Below, piece by piece: positions 1 to 6,812 of a stretch of DNA of 9,819 nucleotides. The notes under the pieces are model-generated. The model was given only the letters and a program-made list of their open reading frames with translations, made no database searches and was not told the DNA's origin. The stretch is from an uncultured Bacteroidales bacterium. Lineage in GTDB: Bacteria; Bacteroidota; Bacteroidia; Bacteroidales; F082. Each line of letters starts with the position of its first letter. Positions within the stretch are counted from its first letter, which is position 1. The stretch lies in contig CALEMB010000086.1 in NCBI GenBank assembly GCA_937902805.1, positions 1 to 9,819 of the forward strand, in the 5' to 3' direction. Both the position numbers and the translations under genes were made by a program.

Positions 1-149
1 AGGTCGCCTTTGCCAATTCTAGTGAAAAATCAGTCTAAAGGTAAACTATAGCGAATTAATTCTAATCCACGATTGTTAAGGTAAGCCTGATTGCTGCTGC
101 CAATGGGGAAATATATAAAATCCATTACAGTATCTATGATACTTTTAAA

Positions 150-1991
150 TCATCTCTCTATAATTATTTCTTGATAATCAGGAAACTTGGATGCAAATAT
201 AGACTTAGTACCATTAGGAACATAAATCGTGTCTAACTGCATTTTCCGATAGTGTCCTTCGGCATCAGTAGAGATAACAAAAGCCGCATTGTCGCATTCA
301 ACATCAACGCCTTCAAATTCAATCTGCCTTAAATTAAAGCAATCAAGAAATGCTTTTCTGCCTATAACCTTAACCTCTTTAGGAATTCTTAATTCTTTGA
401 TTTTTGTATAACAGAACGCCATTGCTTCAATTTCTTCCAAGTTTTTAGGTAAATTGATTTCTTCCAGTGGACAACCTTGAAAAGCCGCAAAACCGATGGT
501 TTTGACTGTTTCTGGAAATTCTATTTTATTTAGTTTATTACAAGCTCCAAAAGCACCTTTCTCTATTATTTTCAAGGAATCTGGAAGTTTGACAGAAATT
601 AAACTGGTACAGGCTATAAAGCAATTTTCCTTAACAACCTTTATTTCCGATGGGAAGGTAAACCGTTTCAATGATTTGCAGTCCTCAAACGCACGTATTC
701 CAATGGCTTTAACAGATTCAGGTATGCGAATTTCTCCTAAACTTTCGCATCGCGAAAAAGCTTTGTCGCATATTATTTGTGTTCCTGGTGTTACCTCGTA
801 GTAGAATTCGTCATTCCAAAGGTCCATCCTTGAATTGTATTCATCATAGCCCATTATACGATTGTTATAAATTAGTACCCATCGACCATACTCGTCTTCA
901 AAAGGCATAGGCTCATCTAAAGTCTCTTTGCGCTCACAAGATAATAGTTTTCTGCCATCTTTAGAATAAATGAAATCGCTATCATCTTTACATGCTTCGA
1001 TTTCAGCTTTGTATTGTTCGGTTATTTCAGTTGATAAATCTAATTGCTCTTGTTTGTTTGCATCTTTTGCCTTGCTTTTTGTCTTGATGATATCTTTTTT
1101 TGAAGGAAATAGCAAGCAGAACTGTTTCTTGGTGCCCCAAGGTACAATAATCTCTTTGAGATTATCTGCCCAACAAAAAGGGTCTCCATTGACTACAGAA
1201 GGGATTCCAGCAAACTCTATCTGTTGTAGTTCTGTAAAACTAAAAGCTTCATCGTCAATAATGATATTAGGATTGAGTATTGTAATACTTCTTAATGAAT
1301 CACACCCCCTAAAAACCTCTTTCTCAATTGTACAAAGAGTCTTCGGTAATACAAGTTCCGAAATCCGTTCACACCCCCAAAACGCCTCCTTTCCCAAATA
1401 CTCAAGTCCTTCTGGAATAACTATTTTTGAAAGGTATTCGCAATTACCAAAGGCGAAATCTCCTATTTTTTTAATGGAGTTCGGTAAAAGAATGCGTGTG
1501 AAATAACAACCACAGAAAGCATTGTTCCCAACTTCGACTATTGTTGAAGGTAATACGATTGATTCCAAACAACTATTTCCATAAAATGCACCATCACCAA
1601 TTTTAATTGTCCCTTCGACAACTTCAAATCTGGTCTCACTAGAAAGACAAGAAACCAGTGTTTTTTTGTCAATAGTGTATAAAGCTCCGTTCTCATTGGA
1701 AAAATGTGGTGATTTACAAACCACGGAATACTGTTTTTCTCCTATTGATGAAATTGTATCCCCAAATGGATTACCTTCTATTTCTTTTAGTGTAGTTGGA
1801 AGTGTAATTTCTTGAACTTTACTACATCCACCAAATGCATTATCACCTATAAATTCAACACCTTCTGGGATAATCAATTCTCTTAAAGAACTACAATTAT
1901 AAAAAACTCGTTCATGGATTTCTTTTACACCAAGTGGGATGTTTATTTCTTTAAGCGATGAGCAACCATTGAACATATATTTCCTTATCAT
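150..1991 (-). CDS. BspA-type leucine-rich-repeat protein, C-terminal half of a frameshifted gene
   Basis: The product is almost entirely BspA/Treponema-type leucine-rich repeats (LRR_5 family), with units of about 23 residues of the form LxxIxIPxxVxxIGxxAFxxCxxL. Two repeat blocks (about residues 1-285 and 403-613) are separated by a charged, lysine-rich linker (about 297-335). Two copies of a small cap module (residues 97-136 and 338-411: an aromatic residue, a DGrrLLSc-like turn, then eGTxxIxDxAF) start repeat blocks. The C-terminus (YVPNGTKSIFASKFPDYQEI) resembles the usual end of this family. There is no signal peptide, and the first methionine falls inside a repeat. The same frame stays open upstream to 2126 and encodes 45 more residues of perfect LRR pattern. 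So this is very probably not a free-standing gene but the continuation of the gene ending at 2123, reached by a -1 shift. Such repeats generally mediate protein binding; the ligand here is unknown. Confidence 0.85.
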   Translation of the reverse strand: MIRKYMFNGCSSLKEINIPLGVKEIHERVFYNCSSLRELIIPEGVEFIGDNAFGGCSKVQEITLPTTLKEIEGNPFGDTISSIGEKQYSVVCKSPHFSNENGALYTIDKKTLVSCLSSETRFEVVEGTIKIGDGAFYGNSCLESIVLPSTIVEVGNNAFCGCYFTRILLPNSIKKIGDFAFGNCEYLSKIVIPEGLEYLGKEAFWGCERISELVLPKTLCTIEKEVFRGCDSLRSITILNPNIIIDDEAFSFTELQQIEFAGIPSVVNGDPFCWADNLKEIIVPWGTKKQFCLLFPSKKDIIKTKSKAKDANKQEQLDLSTEITEQYKAEIEACKDDSDFIYSKDGRKLLSCERKETLDEPMPFEDEYGRWVLIYNNRIMGYDEYNSRMDLWNDEFYYEVTPGTQIICDKAFSRCESLGEIRIPESVKAIGIRAFEDCKSLKRFTFPSEIKVVKENCFIACTSLISVKLPDSLKIIEKGAFGACNKLNKIEFPETVKTIGFAAFQGCPLEEINLPKNLEEIEAMAFCYTKIKELRIPKEVKVIGRKAFLDCFNLRQIEFEGVDVECDNAAFVISTDAEGHYRKMQLDTIYVPNGTKSIFASKFPDYQEIIIER

Positions 1992-2122
1992 TTCTAATGA
2001 AGGAGGAAGTGAAATGCTTTGGAGAGATGAACACCCACTAAAAACCCCTGTCCCGAAATAGTTTATAGTTGATGGTATTTTAATGCGTTTAAGATGCTTG
2101 CAACCAGAAAAGGTACTGTCAC

Positions 2123-3814
2123 CTATTTTTTTACTGAATCGGGAAGGTCGATAGTTTCCAATGAGCTGTCTTTAAAAACGCCATCACATATTACAACAGT
2201 ACCTTCTTTTACTTGATAGTCTTTTACTACTTGAAAGAATCCTGTTCGACTTAACAGCCTTCTTCCATCGGCGCTATAACGGTATCCAAATTCATCCGTC
2301 CATCCTTCCTGAATATCTTGTTTGGTTGTGGTAGTGATCAATTTTTCGTCGGGAACAGTTGTCGTTTCAATCTCTTGAACTCTAGCAAAGTACTCCTCTG
2401 GAGTACCTTCAACCAGTATCTTTTCAGAGAAGAACTTTTTAAACTTTTCTTTCGTTCCTTCTGGAATAAAAATATGTCTCAATGAAATACAATTGTCATC
2501 AAAGATTTCAAAATTAGAAAACTCTGCATTTTTTGAGCCAATTTGTTCTATAGTACTAGGTAATACAATATAACGGAGATTTTGGCAATAATAAAAACAG
2601 AATTCCTCAATTATTGTTACACCTTCCGGAATAACAATGTGATCCAAACTTTGACATTGCATAAATGCACAGCGGCCTATTTCTTGAAGCCCACTTTGTA
2701 TTATTATCTCTTTCAGTCGAGTACAATTCATAAAAGTTCGGTCGCCTATAATAGGCAATCTTTGTGGAAGTGTTATATATTCAATATCCTTACAGCCAGC
2801 GAATGCACCATTAATGTCATTTACGTCAGAAGGAACTATTACTTTGTCCGCCGACCCAAAGTATTTTATCATCCTATGCCCACTGTCGTCAAAAAGACAG
2901 TGATCTTTAATGGAAAAAATGGGCGAATTACAAACGATTTCCTTTATTCCTGTATTAGAAAAGGCAGCAATACCTATATGACTTACGCCATAAGGTATAG
3001 TGATTTTCTGAAGATTCTCACATCCAAAAAACGCGAAGTCTCCAATAAATTTTAATGACTGTGGTAAAATTATCTCCTTTAGGGATTTACATTTAATTGA
3101 ATTGTCACCAATGTATAAGAGAGAATCAGGTAGAATAACTTGTTGTTGATAGTCGCTATCTATTGCATTTGAACAGATTGTCTCGGTACCATCTAAGATT
3201 TTTAGAACCGCTTTTGTTCCTTCTGCAATGTAGCAGTAGCTAAAACTAAGACATACAAACTTTTTATAGTCCTGTGTATAAGAAGCAAAACCATATTTGC
3301 AGTTTAAGTCAGTCTTTGTCTTTTCGGTTTCTTCTTTTGATGGGTTAATAAGGCTTTTAATACATTCTAATTCATCATTGCTCAATCTCGAAACAGGGAA
3401 AGCAGGGTTCACTACTTCTGATTCTACCGTGTCGGCATTCTTGGAAATAGGCTTTTCTTCATTTGAGGTAACAGAGAGATTATCCTTTTCTTTCGTATTT
3501 CCTTTTCCGACAGTCATTTCTCTTTCCTTCTCTGTTGCAGCCATAGTTCTTTTGTGTTCAGGGTTTGCCACTGGATTAAACCACAAATAAACCTTTGCTA
3601 CAACATATAGTATCAGCGCAAGAACAATGACTACGGCTATAATTCCTCCAATGATAATAATACCCTTTAATGCTCGGTCCACACCTCCAGCAACTGCACC
3701 ATCGTCATAGTAGTCGTATTGCGTCTGTCCCAATAGTAAAACAGGAAGGACCAGTGCCACTAATGTGGCAAAAAAACGTTTAGAATTTGAATTCGGTTTC
3801 ATAATTCGTGTCAT
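2123..3814 (-). CDS. Signal peptide/TM-anchored BspA-type leucine-rich-repeat protein, N-terminal part
   Basis: Visible order: a signal peptide (about residues 6-29, hydrophobic core LVALVLPVLLLG), a short Asp/Tyr-rich stretch, a transmembrane helix (about 51-76), a charged Lys/Glu linker (about 84-170), then BspA-type LRRs in blocks (about 172-455 and from 507). With a cleaved signal peptide and one helix, the LRR domain should lie in the cytoplasm, unlike the surface-exposed BspA proteins. The cap module (DGrrLLS...eGTvvICDgvF) occurs at about 172-216 and 507-546. Translation can begin at 3814, where ATGA overlaps the stop of the upstream gene, or at 3802, which gives a more typical signal peptide. 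The frame ends in TAG directly after seven A residues, mid-repeat (LPDSVKK), and the repeat continues in the -1 frame. It could be a frameshifted pseudogene, a phase-variable gene, a programmed-frameshift product or a sequencing indel. The function is unknown; a sensor or binding role is inferred. Confidence 0.88.
   Translation of the reverse strand: MTRIMKPNSNSKRFFATLVALVLPVLLLGQTQYDYYDDGAVAGGVDRALKGIIIIGGIIAVVIVLALILYVVAKVYLWFNPVANPEHKRTMAATEKEREMTVGKGNTKEKDNLSVTSNEEKPISKNADTVESEVVNPAFPVSRLSNDELECIKSLINPSKEETEKTKTDLNCKYGFASYTQDYKKFVCLSFSYCYIAEGTKAVLKILDGTETICSNAIDSDYQQQVILPDSLLYIGDNSIKCKSLKEIILPQSLKFIGDFAFFGCENLQKITIPYGVSHIGIAAFSNTGIKEIVCNSPIFSIKDHCLFDDSGHRMIKYFGSADKVIVPSDVNDINGAFAGCKDIEYITLPQRLPIIGDRTFMNCTRLKEIIIQSGLQEIGRCAFMQCQSLDHIVIPEGVTIIEEFCFYYCQNLRYIVLPSTIEQIGSKNAEFSNFEIFDDNCISLRHIFIPEGTKEKFKKFFSEKILVEGTPEEYFARVQEIETTTVPDEKLITTTTKQDIQEGWTDEFGYRYSADGRRLLSRTGFFQVVKDYQVKEGTVVICDGVFKDSSLETIDLPDSVKK
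2126..2132 (-). other. Slippery A7 heptamer immediately before an in-frame stop
   Basis: On the coding strand the codons read GTA AAA AAA TAG. The seven A residues form the A AAA AAA slippery heptamer, and the stop follows at once. A -1 slip gives ATA GGT GAC..., which encodes IGDSTFSGCK and continues the LRR consensus without loss of register. An eighth A would do the same. Only a weak potential stem (AGGT/ACCT with a 6-nt loop) follows, so there is no strong stimulatory structure. The heptamer and frames are seen directly; whether slippage happens in the cell is not. Confidence 0.6.
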
Positions 3815-4596
3815 TTAAACATTCTTGAATATGTATCAGAGAATTGTTCCTTGGTATAATCACCAAGTATTATGTCGTCCATGTTAAAATTCCGAGTCGG
3901 TCTTTTAGTTGGACGTTTGTCTGAACAAATGTAGCTAACTATATCCTTGAGAAGAGGTGAAACTTCGTCGCTAATGAAGAATAACCCACATTTGTAGTAT
4001 AAATCTAACACTTTACTGTCGCTGATCAACAACCAAAAGAAAAACAACAACCTTGAATCTTCTGTCAAGACGCATGACAATTCTGTAATCTGAAGCTGTA
4101 TCTGTTCTTTGGATAACGTTTTGTTATGAATGATATTGTCTATACACAAGTTCAGATATTGAAAATAATAATTAAGTTTTATTGAATCCTCTTTTTCCCC
4201 CAATGCTAAAGAGTAATAGAATATGCAGACTTTTACAAGCTTTTCGTATTCATATTCGGATAAATCATAAAAAGGCACTTTGAAATGCTCTAAGATGTTA
4301 GAATATGTAGATTCTATTCTTGATTGGTTTTTCGTGGATAATGTATCTAATGTTTTTAGCATTGTTGTAATATGATGCTCTGAACGTGTGATCTCATTTG
4401 TTTTTCTTTGTTCTCGGTAGGTTATGTAAATGAGAGCTATTGACAACATGCTGACTCCTACTGCTAAATAATTACCAAAGGCTCCCCAATCGGTAGTATT
4501 TTTAGAAATCTCCGTTCCCCAAAAACAGATGGCATAAAACACTATCGTGGTAAATGTCACACCAAATGCTATAAGTATAATCTTTTTGTCAGTCAT
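3811..4596 (-). CDS. Two-helix membrane protein, AbiC-like (putative phage abortive infection type)
   Basis: This 261-residue protein starts with two hydrophobic helices (about residues 6-25 and 38-60) joined by a short loop containing DWGAFGNYLA. A charged stretch rich in Glu, Arg and Lys (YREQRKTNEITRSEHH) follows, then a mostly helical soluble domain to the end. This layout resembles the putative phage abortive infection (AbiC-like) membrane proteins, in which a WGxFG(D/N)-type loop sits between two N-terminal helices. The resemblance is by eye, and I see no catalytic motif. Its stop overlaps the start of the LRR gene as ATGA, so the two are probably co-translated and may work together. 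Only about 35 bp separate its start from the DUF1848 remnant, and I see no convincing promoter there. The gene is AT-rich like the LRR gene and unlike those on the right side of the window. Confidence 0.82.
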   Translation of the reverse strand: MTDKKIILIAFGVTFTTIVFYAICFWGTEISKNTTDWGAFGNYLAVGVSMLSIALIYITYREQRKTNEITRSEHHITTMLKTLDTLSTKNQSRIESTYSNILEHFKVPFYDLSEYEYEKLVKVCIFYYSLALGEKEDSIKLNYYFQYLNLCIDNIIHNKTLSKEQIQLQITELSCVLTEDSRLLFFFWLLISDSKVLDLYYKCGLFFISDEVSPLLKDIVSYICSDKRPTKRPTRNFNMDDIILGDYTKEQFSDTYSRMFK

Positions 4597-4631
4597 AATT
4601 TTATAATGAATTTGCAGAATAACCTATTTAA

Positions 4632-4814
4632 TTATTGTTTTCCCGTTAATGTTTCACTCCACGGGTTATTTTTGTAATAGTTATAGTTCCTTGCCGCCAC
4701 ATCCTTACTCGCATTCGCATAGCAATACTCACACAAATGCGGGCAGGTGTTGGCTTGTATTTCAGCTTGTAAGCGTAGTTGGTGTTTTGTTCTATCATTA
4801 TAGTAGTTTCTCTT
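4632..4814 (-). pseudogene. C-terminal remnant of a second DUF1848 gene
   Basis: The minus strand encodes NTCPHLCEYCYANASKD, then a tail ending WSETLTGKQ and TAA at 4632. This closely matches the end of the intact DUF1848 protein nearby (NTCPHLCEYCYANASKE...GETITGK). At DNA level 4703-4751 matches 5485-5533 at 46 of 49 positions. Only about the last 40 codons are recognisable. Upstream the frame runs through about 20 unrelated codons to the TAA at 4815-4817 of the YhcG tail. It has no start, and the first 300 or so residues of the family are absent, so it should be inert. It shows that a second DUF1848 copy once lay here. Confidence 0.8.
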
Positions 4815-4907
4815 TTACAGCAATTTCTTCAATTCCTCAATATCGGGCATTGCTTTCCGCAGTTCCTCTGGCATTTCGGCTGTGGTTTTGTATGTGGCCA
4901 AGCCCAT
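4815..4907 (-). pseudogene. YhcG/DUF1016 C-terminal tail, type 2 (remnant)
   Basis: In one minus-strand frame this encodes GLATYKTTAEMPEELRKA followed by MPDIEELKKLL and TAA at 4815. That is the typical ending of one group of YhcG (DUF1016, PD-(D/E)XK-like nuclease) proteins, which often read (P)(I/M)G(V/L)ATYxTxxxMPExLRKxLPDxEELKKLL. It directly adjoins a different YhcG tail in another frame, so it must come from a second gene copy. An ATG happens to sit at its start, giving a 30-codon reading frame, but there is no sign that this is an independent gene. The recognition is from memory of the family, not a search. Confidence 0.65.
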
Positions 4908-4908
4908 G

Positions 4909-4974
4909 GTTGTCCTTCAATTCCCGTTCAATTTCCTCAATGCTTGGCAATGTGCCTTTGAACTCGGCAGGATA
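4909..4974 (-). pseudogene. YhcG/DUF1016 C-terminal tail, type 1 (remnant, out of frame)
   Basis: This 22-codon stretch encodes FKGTLPSIEEIERELK, matching a second common ending of YhcG-type proteins (E(F/L)K..LPSIEEIExEL). It lies in a different frame from the YhcG N-terminal domain upstream. The join near CTATCCTGCC suggests that a deletion removed the whole nuclease core and shifted the frame. The N-terminal frame reads through this stretch as unrelated residues and stops at 4937. Confidence 0.6.
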
Positions 4975-5386
4975 GTGACGCTGTCTCGTTGCTATTTCGA
5001 TAACTGTCTGATTTTGAGACACCCCCGGCTTGAGGGTGTTCACCATTGACTCTGGCTTCTTCCAGAACACCCCCAACTTGGGGGTGTTCGGTTGCTTTAA
5101 TTGAATATAGCAGATAAAACCTGCGCGTGTATTGAAGATTGGTAATGGAGAATCCTTTTACACCTGGCAAATAGGTTTGCAAATCTCGGCTCAAGTTTTC
5201 CCAAAAGTTTTCCGTCCAACGCTCCTCTGCTTTCATTTCCACTATATCTCGTCCCAATTCCCAATAAAACCGGATGAGTTCGCTGTTTACCTTGACGGCA
5301 GCCTTGATTTGGCTTTGCCTGAATCGCAAGCTAACGCTTTTTATCCATTCAGCATAGCTTGTGTCTGTTTTGATTAACTTGCTCAT
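4937..5386 (-). pseudogene. YhcG/DUF1016 nuclease, N-terminal domain only (truncated)
   Basis: Residues 1-97 form a good DUF1016 N-terminal domain (YhcG_N, a helical region; note FYWELGRDIVE, then FSITNLQYTRRFYLLYS). Family members are usually about 330-380 residues, with a C-terminal PD-(D/E)XK-like nuclease domain beginning near an (I/L)PWGHH motif. Here that domain is missing. After two 16-residue repeats (EHPQVGGVLEEARVNG, EHPQAGGVSKSDSYRN) the protein reaches NETASL, just where the nuclease domain should follow, then runs into unrelated residues and stops at 149. YhcG proteins are often found in defence and mobile regions. This copy cannot be catalytic; a role for the isolated N-terminal domain is not excluded. 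A TATATTTG box lies just upstream. Confidence 0.8.
5018..5089. repeat. 48-bp in-frame direct repeat with palindromic cores
   Basis: Two copies of a 24-bp core (5018-5041 and 5066-5089) match at 20 of 24 positions and lie exactly 48 bp, or 16 codons, apart. The right copy is a perfect palindrome at 5065-5089: 12-bp arms GAACACCCCCAA/TTGGGGGTGTTC around one C. The left copy has an imperfect stem (ACACCC/GGGTGT). Both are read in the truncated YhcG frame as EHPQ(V/A)GGV. They sit between the N-terminal domain and the position where the nuclease domain should begin. Confidence 0.8.
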
Positions 5387-5406
5387 ATCTTGCTTGTTTT
5401 GTCCTG

Positions 5407-5414
5407 CAAATATA
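5407..5414 (-). promoter_or_regulatory. Possible -7 box of the YhcG remnant
   Basis: On the minus strand this reads TATATTTG followed by CAG, an exact match to the Bacteroidetes -7 consensus TAnnTTTG, 21 bp upstream of the ATG at 5386. I find no good TTTG element at the expected distance upstream, so confidence is low. If real, the YhcG gene once had its own promoter. Confidence 0.35.
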
Positions 5415-5416
5415 GA

Positions 5417-6439
5417 TTATTTTCCCGTTATCGTTTCTCCCAAAGGATTTATTTCGTGTTTGTTATAGTTCTCTTGCGCTTTTTCCTTGCTCGCATTCGC
5501 ATAGCAATACTCGCACAGATGCGGGCAGGTGTTGTACTCTCCGATGTCCTTGCTCACCATGCAGCCGCAGAACTGCCTCTGGCCTTTGTCGCGGTTGTCG
5601 CGGTGCTTGATGATGGTCGGTTTGGGATTGAAAAGGTCGCCTTCGGTAATTACCACGCCGAGGAAGTCCATCAAAGCCTTGTCGTGGTGGGCAAAACGAA
5701 TCATCAAGTCATCATCCACGCAGCGGTTGTGCTGGATGCCGTATTGCTCAATGTCAATCTTCTCGCCACAGGTGGCCAATTGATAATGCCATTTCTGGTT
5801 GAGTTCCGAAAGCCTTTGGGCAAATTCTTCCATTTGAGGAACCGTCCATTCTTGGTAGTTCACATGGCTTTTGTCAAGGTTGGCTTTCACCTTTTTATAT
5901 AAGGCGATATCGGCAAAGCTGAAAACAAGTTTCTCCGTGTAACCTTTCAATTGGTCACCGATGTTTTCCACTTTTTTCAACAGGTCATCCAAGCTGATGT
6001 GGTCGGTCAGAATCAGCGGGTCGAAACGCCAAATCACGCGGCCTTGGCCTAATTGATTCACCAATCTCTTGAAAGTGTCAATCCTTTTCTCCAATGGTGG
6101 AACGCCCTTTTCCAGACCTTCTTTTTCGTAATCGTTCAGCGTGTATTGGATGTAGCAGCCGATGTTCCTTTCCTTCAGTTTGTCTAAATGCTCAAGCAGC
6201 GGCTTTGGATTCTTCGACCAAAACACGATGAAGCGGCATTTCTCATACGAAACGAAACTCCTCACGCCATTGAAGGGATTGGTCCAAGCCGAATAACCCA
6301 CCTTCAGCCGATGGAAGAACCAGTCGGCATAGAAAGCGGGAATGTCCGTGCTGCGGCTTGCGGAGATGATGACTGGAGCTTGCGCATCGGTCATCATGCC
6401 GTTATCTCGCTGGATTTGTGTCTTTTGCCATTGAGCCAT
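5417..6439 (-). CDS. DUF1848 family protein with C-terminal radical-SAM-like cysteine cluster
   Basis: This 340-residue protein carries the DUF1848 signature near its N-terminus (IISASRSTDIPAFYADWF, residues 24-41), then YSAWTNPF and IVFWSKNPKP. At its C-terminus is CPHLCEYCYAN, giving a Cx3Cx2C cluster at Cys305, Cys309 and Cys312. More cysteines (224, 291, 293) may also be ligands. The family is functionally uncharacterised; the cluster looks like the 4Fe-4S site of radical SAM enzymes but sits at the wrong end of the protein. The start at 6439 is supported by an AGAGG six bases upstream and a good promoter. Met15/Met16 (6397/6394) are alternatives, since many relatives begin close to the ISASR motif. 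The length is roughly full and the frame is intact. It lies 30 bp upstream of the YhcG remnant, with which it may once have formed a unit. Confidence 0.92.
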   Translation of the reverse strand: MAQWQKTQIQRDNGMMTDAQAPVIISASRSTDIPAFYADWFFHRLKVGYSAWTNPFNGVRSFVSYEKCRFIVFWSKNPKPLLEHLDKLKERNIGCYIQYTLNDYEKEGLEKGVPPLEKRIDTFKRLVNQLGQGRVIWRFDPLILTDHISLDDLLKKVENIGDQLKGYTEKLVFSFADIALYKKVKANLDKSHVNYQEWTVPQMEEFAQRLSELNQKWHYQLATCGEKIDIEQYGIQHNRCVDDDLMIRFAHHDKALMDFLGVVITEGDLFNPKPTIIKHRDNRDKGQRQFCGCMVSKDIGEYNTCPHLCEYCYANASKEKAQENYNKHEINPLGETITGK

Positions 6440-6465
6440 TCGTTACCTCTGTTTTGTTTTCGCTG

Positions 6466-6497
6466 CAAAGATATAACACCCCAATAAGATTTACAAG
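6466..6497 (-). promoter_or_regulatory. Promoter of the DUF1848 gene
   Basis: On the minus strand CTTG (6494-6497), a 20-bp spacer and TATCTTTG (6466-6473) match the Bacteroidetes sigma consensus TTTG-N19-21-TAnnTTTG. The -7 box is exact and the -33 box has one mismatch. It lies 27 bp upstream of the ATG at 6439. Confidence 0.65.
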
Positions 6498-6622
6498 GTT
6501 GAATCATTCAATTTCTGCCAGGGTTAGAAGAACGGTGCCTTAAATGACATTTTGACTAAATGACTGCACTTTTCCCTACCTGGAAAAAATTTTCATTCCC
6601 CCGAAAAAAACTTCCCCGAAAA

Positions 6623-6655
6623 TTCGTAGACCGCAATTTCGCGGTTATACTTTTG
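6623..6655 (+). promoter_or_regulatory. Orphan plus-strand promoter-like site
   Basis: TTCG (6623-6626), a 21-bp spacer and TACTTTTG (6648-6655) fit the Bacteroidetes promoter form, with an exact -7 box. A small inverted repeat, ACCGC/GCGGT, overlaps the spacer. No convincing plus-strand gene follows: the region runs through the 11-bp repeat arrays into the terminator of the convergent gene. A short untranslated RNA is possible but unproven. Confidence 0.35.
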
Positions 6656-6730
6656 CACCGTCAATGCAACCGAGGCCAGGTGCTTGACACCGTTCTTTGA
6701 CATCTTGAAAGCGAAAAAAACATAATTTCT

Positions 6731-6763
6731 AACTCCTATGTAAGTCCTACCTAAGTCCTACTT
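6731..6763. repeat. 11-bp tandem repeat array A (three units)
   Basis: Three consecutive 11-mers: AACTCCTATGT, AAGTCCTACCT and AAGTCCTACTT. The array is preceded by ATTTCT, as is array B 82 bp further on. The units of the two arrays fit one loose pattern, AA(C/G)TC(C/T)nA(C/T)nT, so they probably arose together. Confidence 0.75.
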
Positions 6764-6812
6764 TCCTCCCATCCAAAACAGCCCCAAAAATTGCTCAAAA
6801 ACCAAAATTTCT

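Noticed and set aside
30..125. A 31-codon minus-strand frame (MDFIYFPIGSSNQAYLNNRG...) just past the LRR gene, with residues FFTRIGKGD after its stop
   Set aside because: It is too short, has no ribosome-binding site and no recognisable family. It may be the edge of another gene, but the contig ends too soon to tell.
129..143. Inverted repeat AGTATC-TAT-GATACT after the LRR stop
   Set aside because: The stem is six AT-rich pairs and there is no T-tract on the minus strand, so it is not a credible terminator.
6568..6590. TTTTCC-GGAAAA hairpin in the gene-free stretch
   Set aside because: Weak A/T stem in simple sequence, with no gene ending nearby to terminate.
6529..6696. 9-bp inverted repeat AGAACGGTG / CACCGTTCT about 150 bp apart
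   Set aside because: Arms this short at this distance are expected by chance; no element boundary or target duplication is seen.
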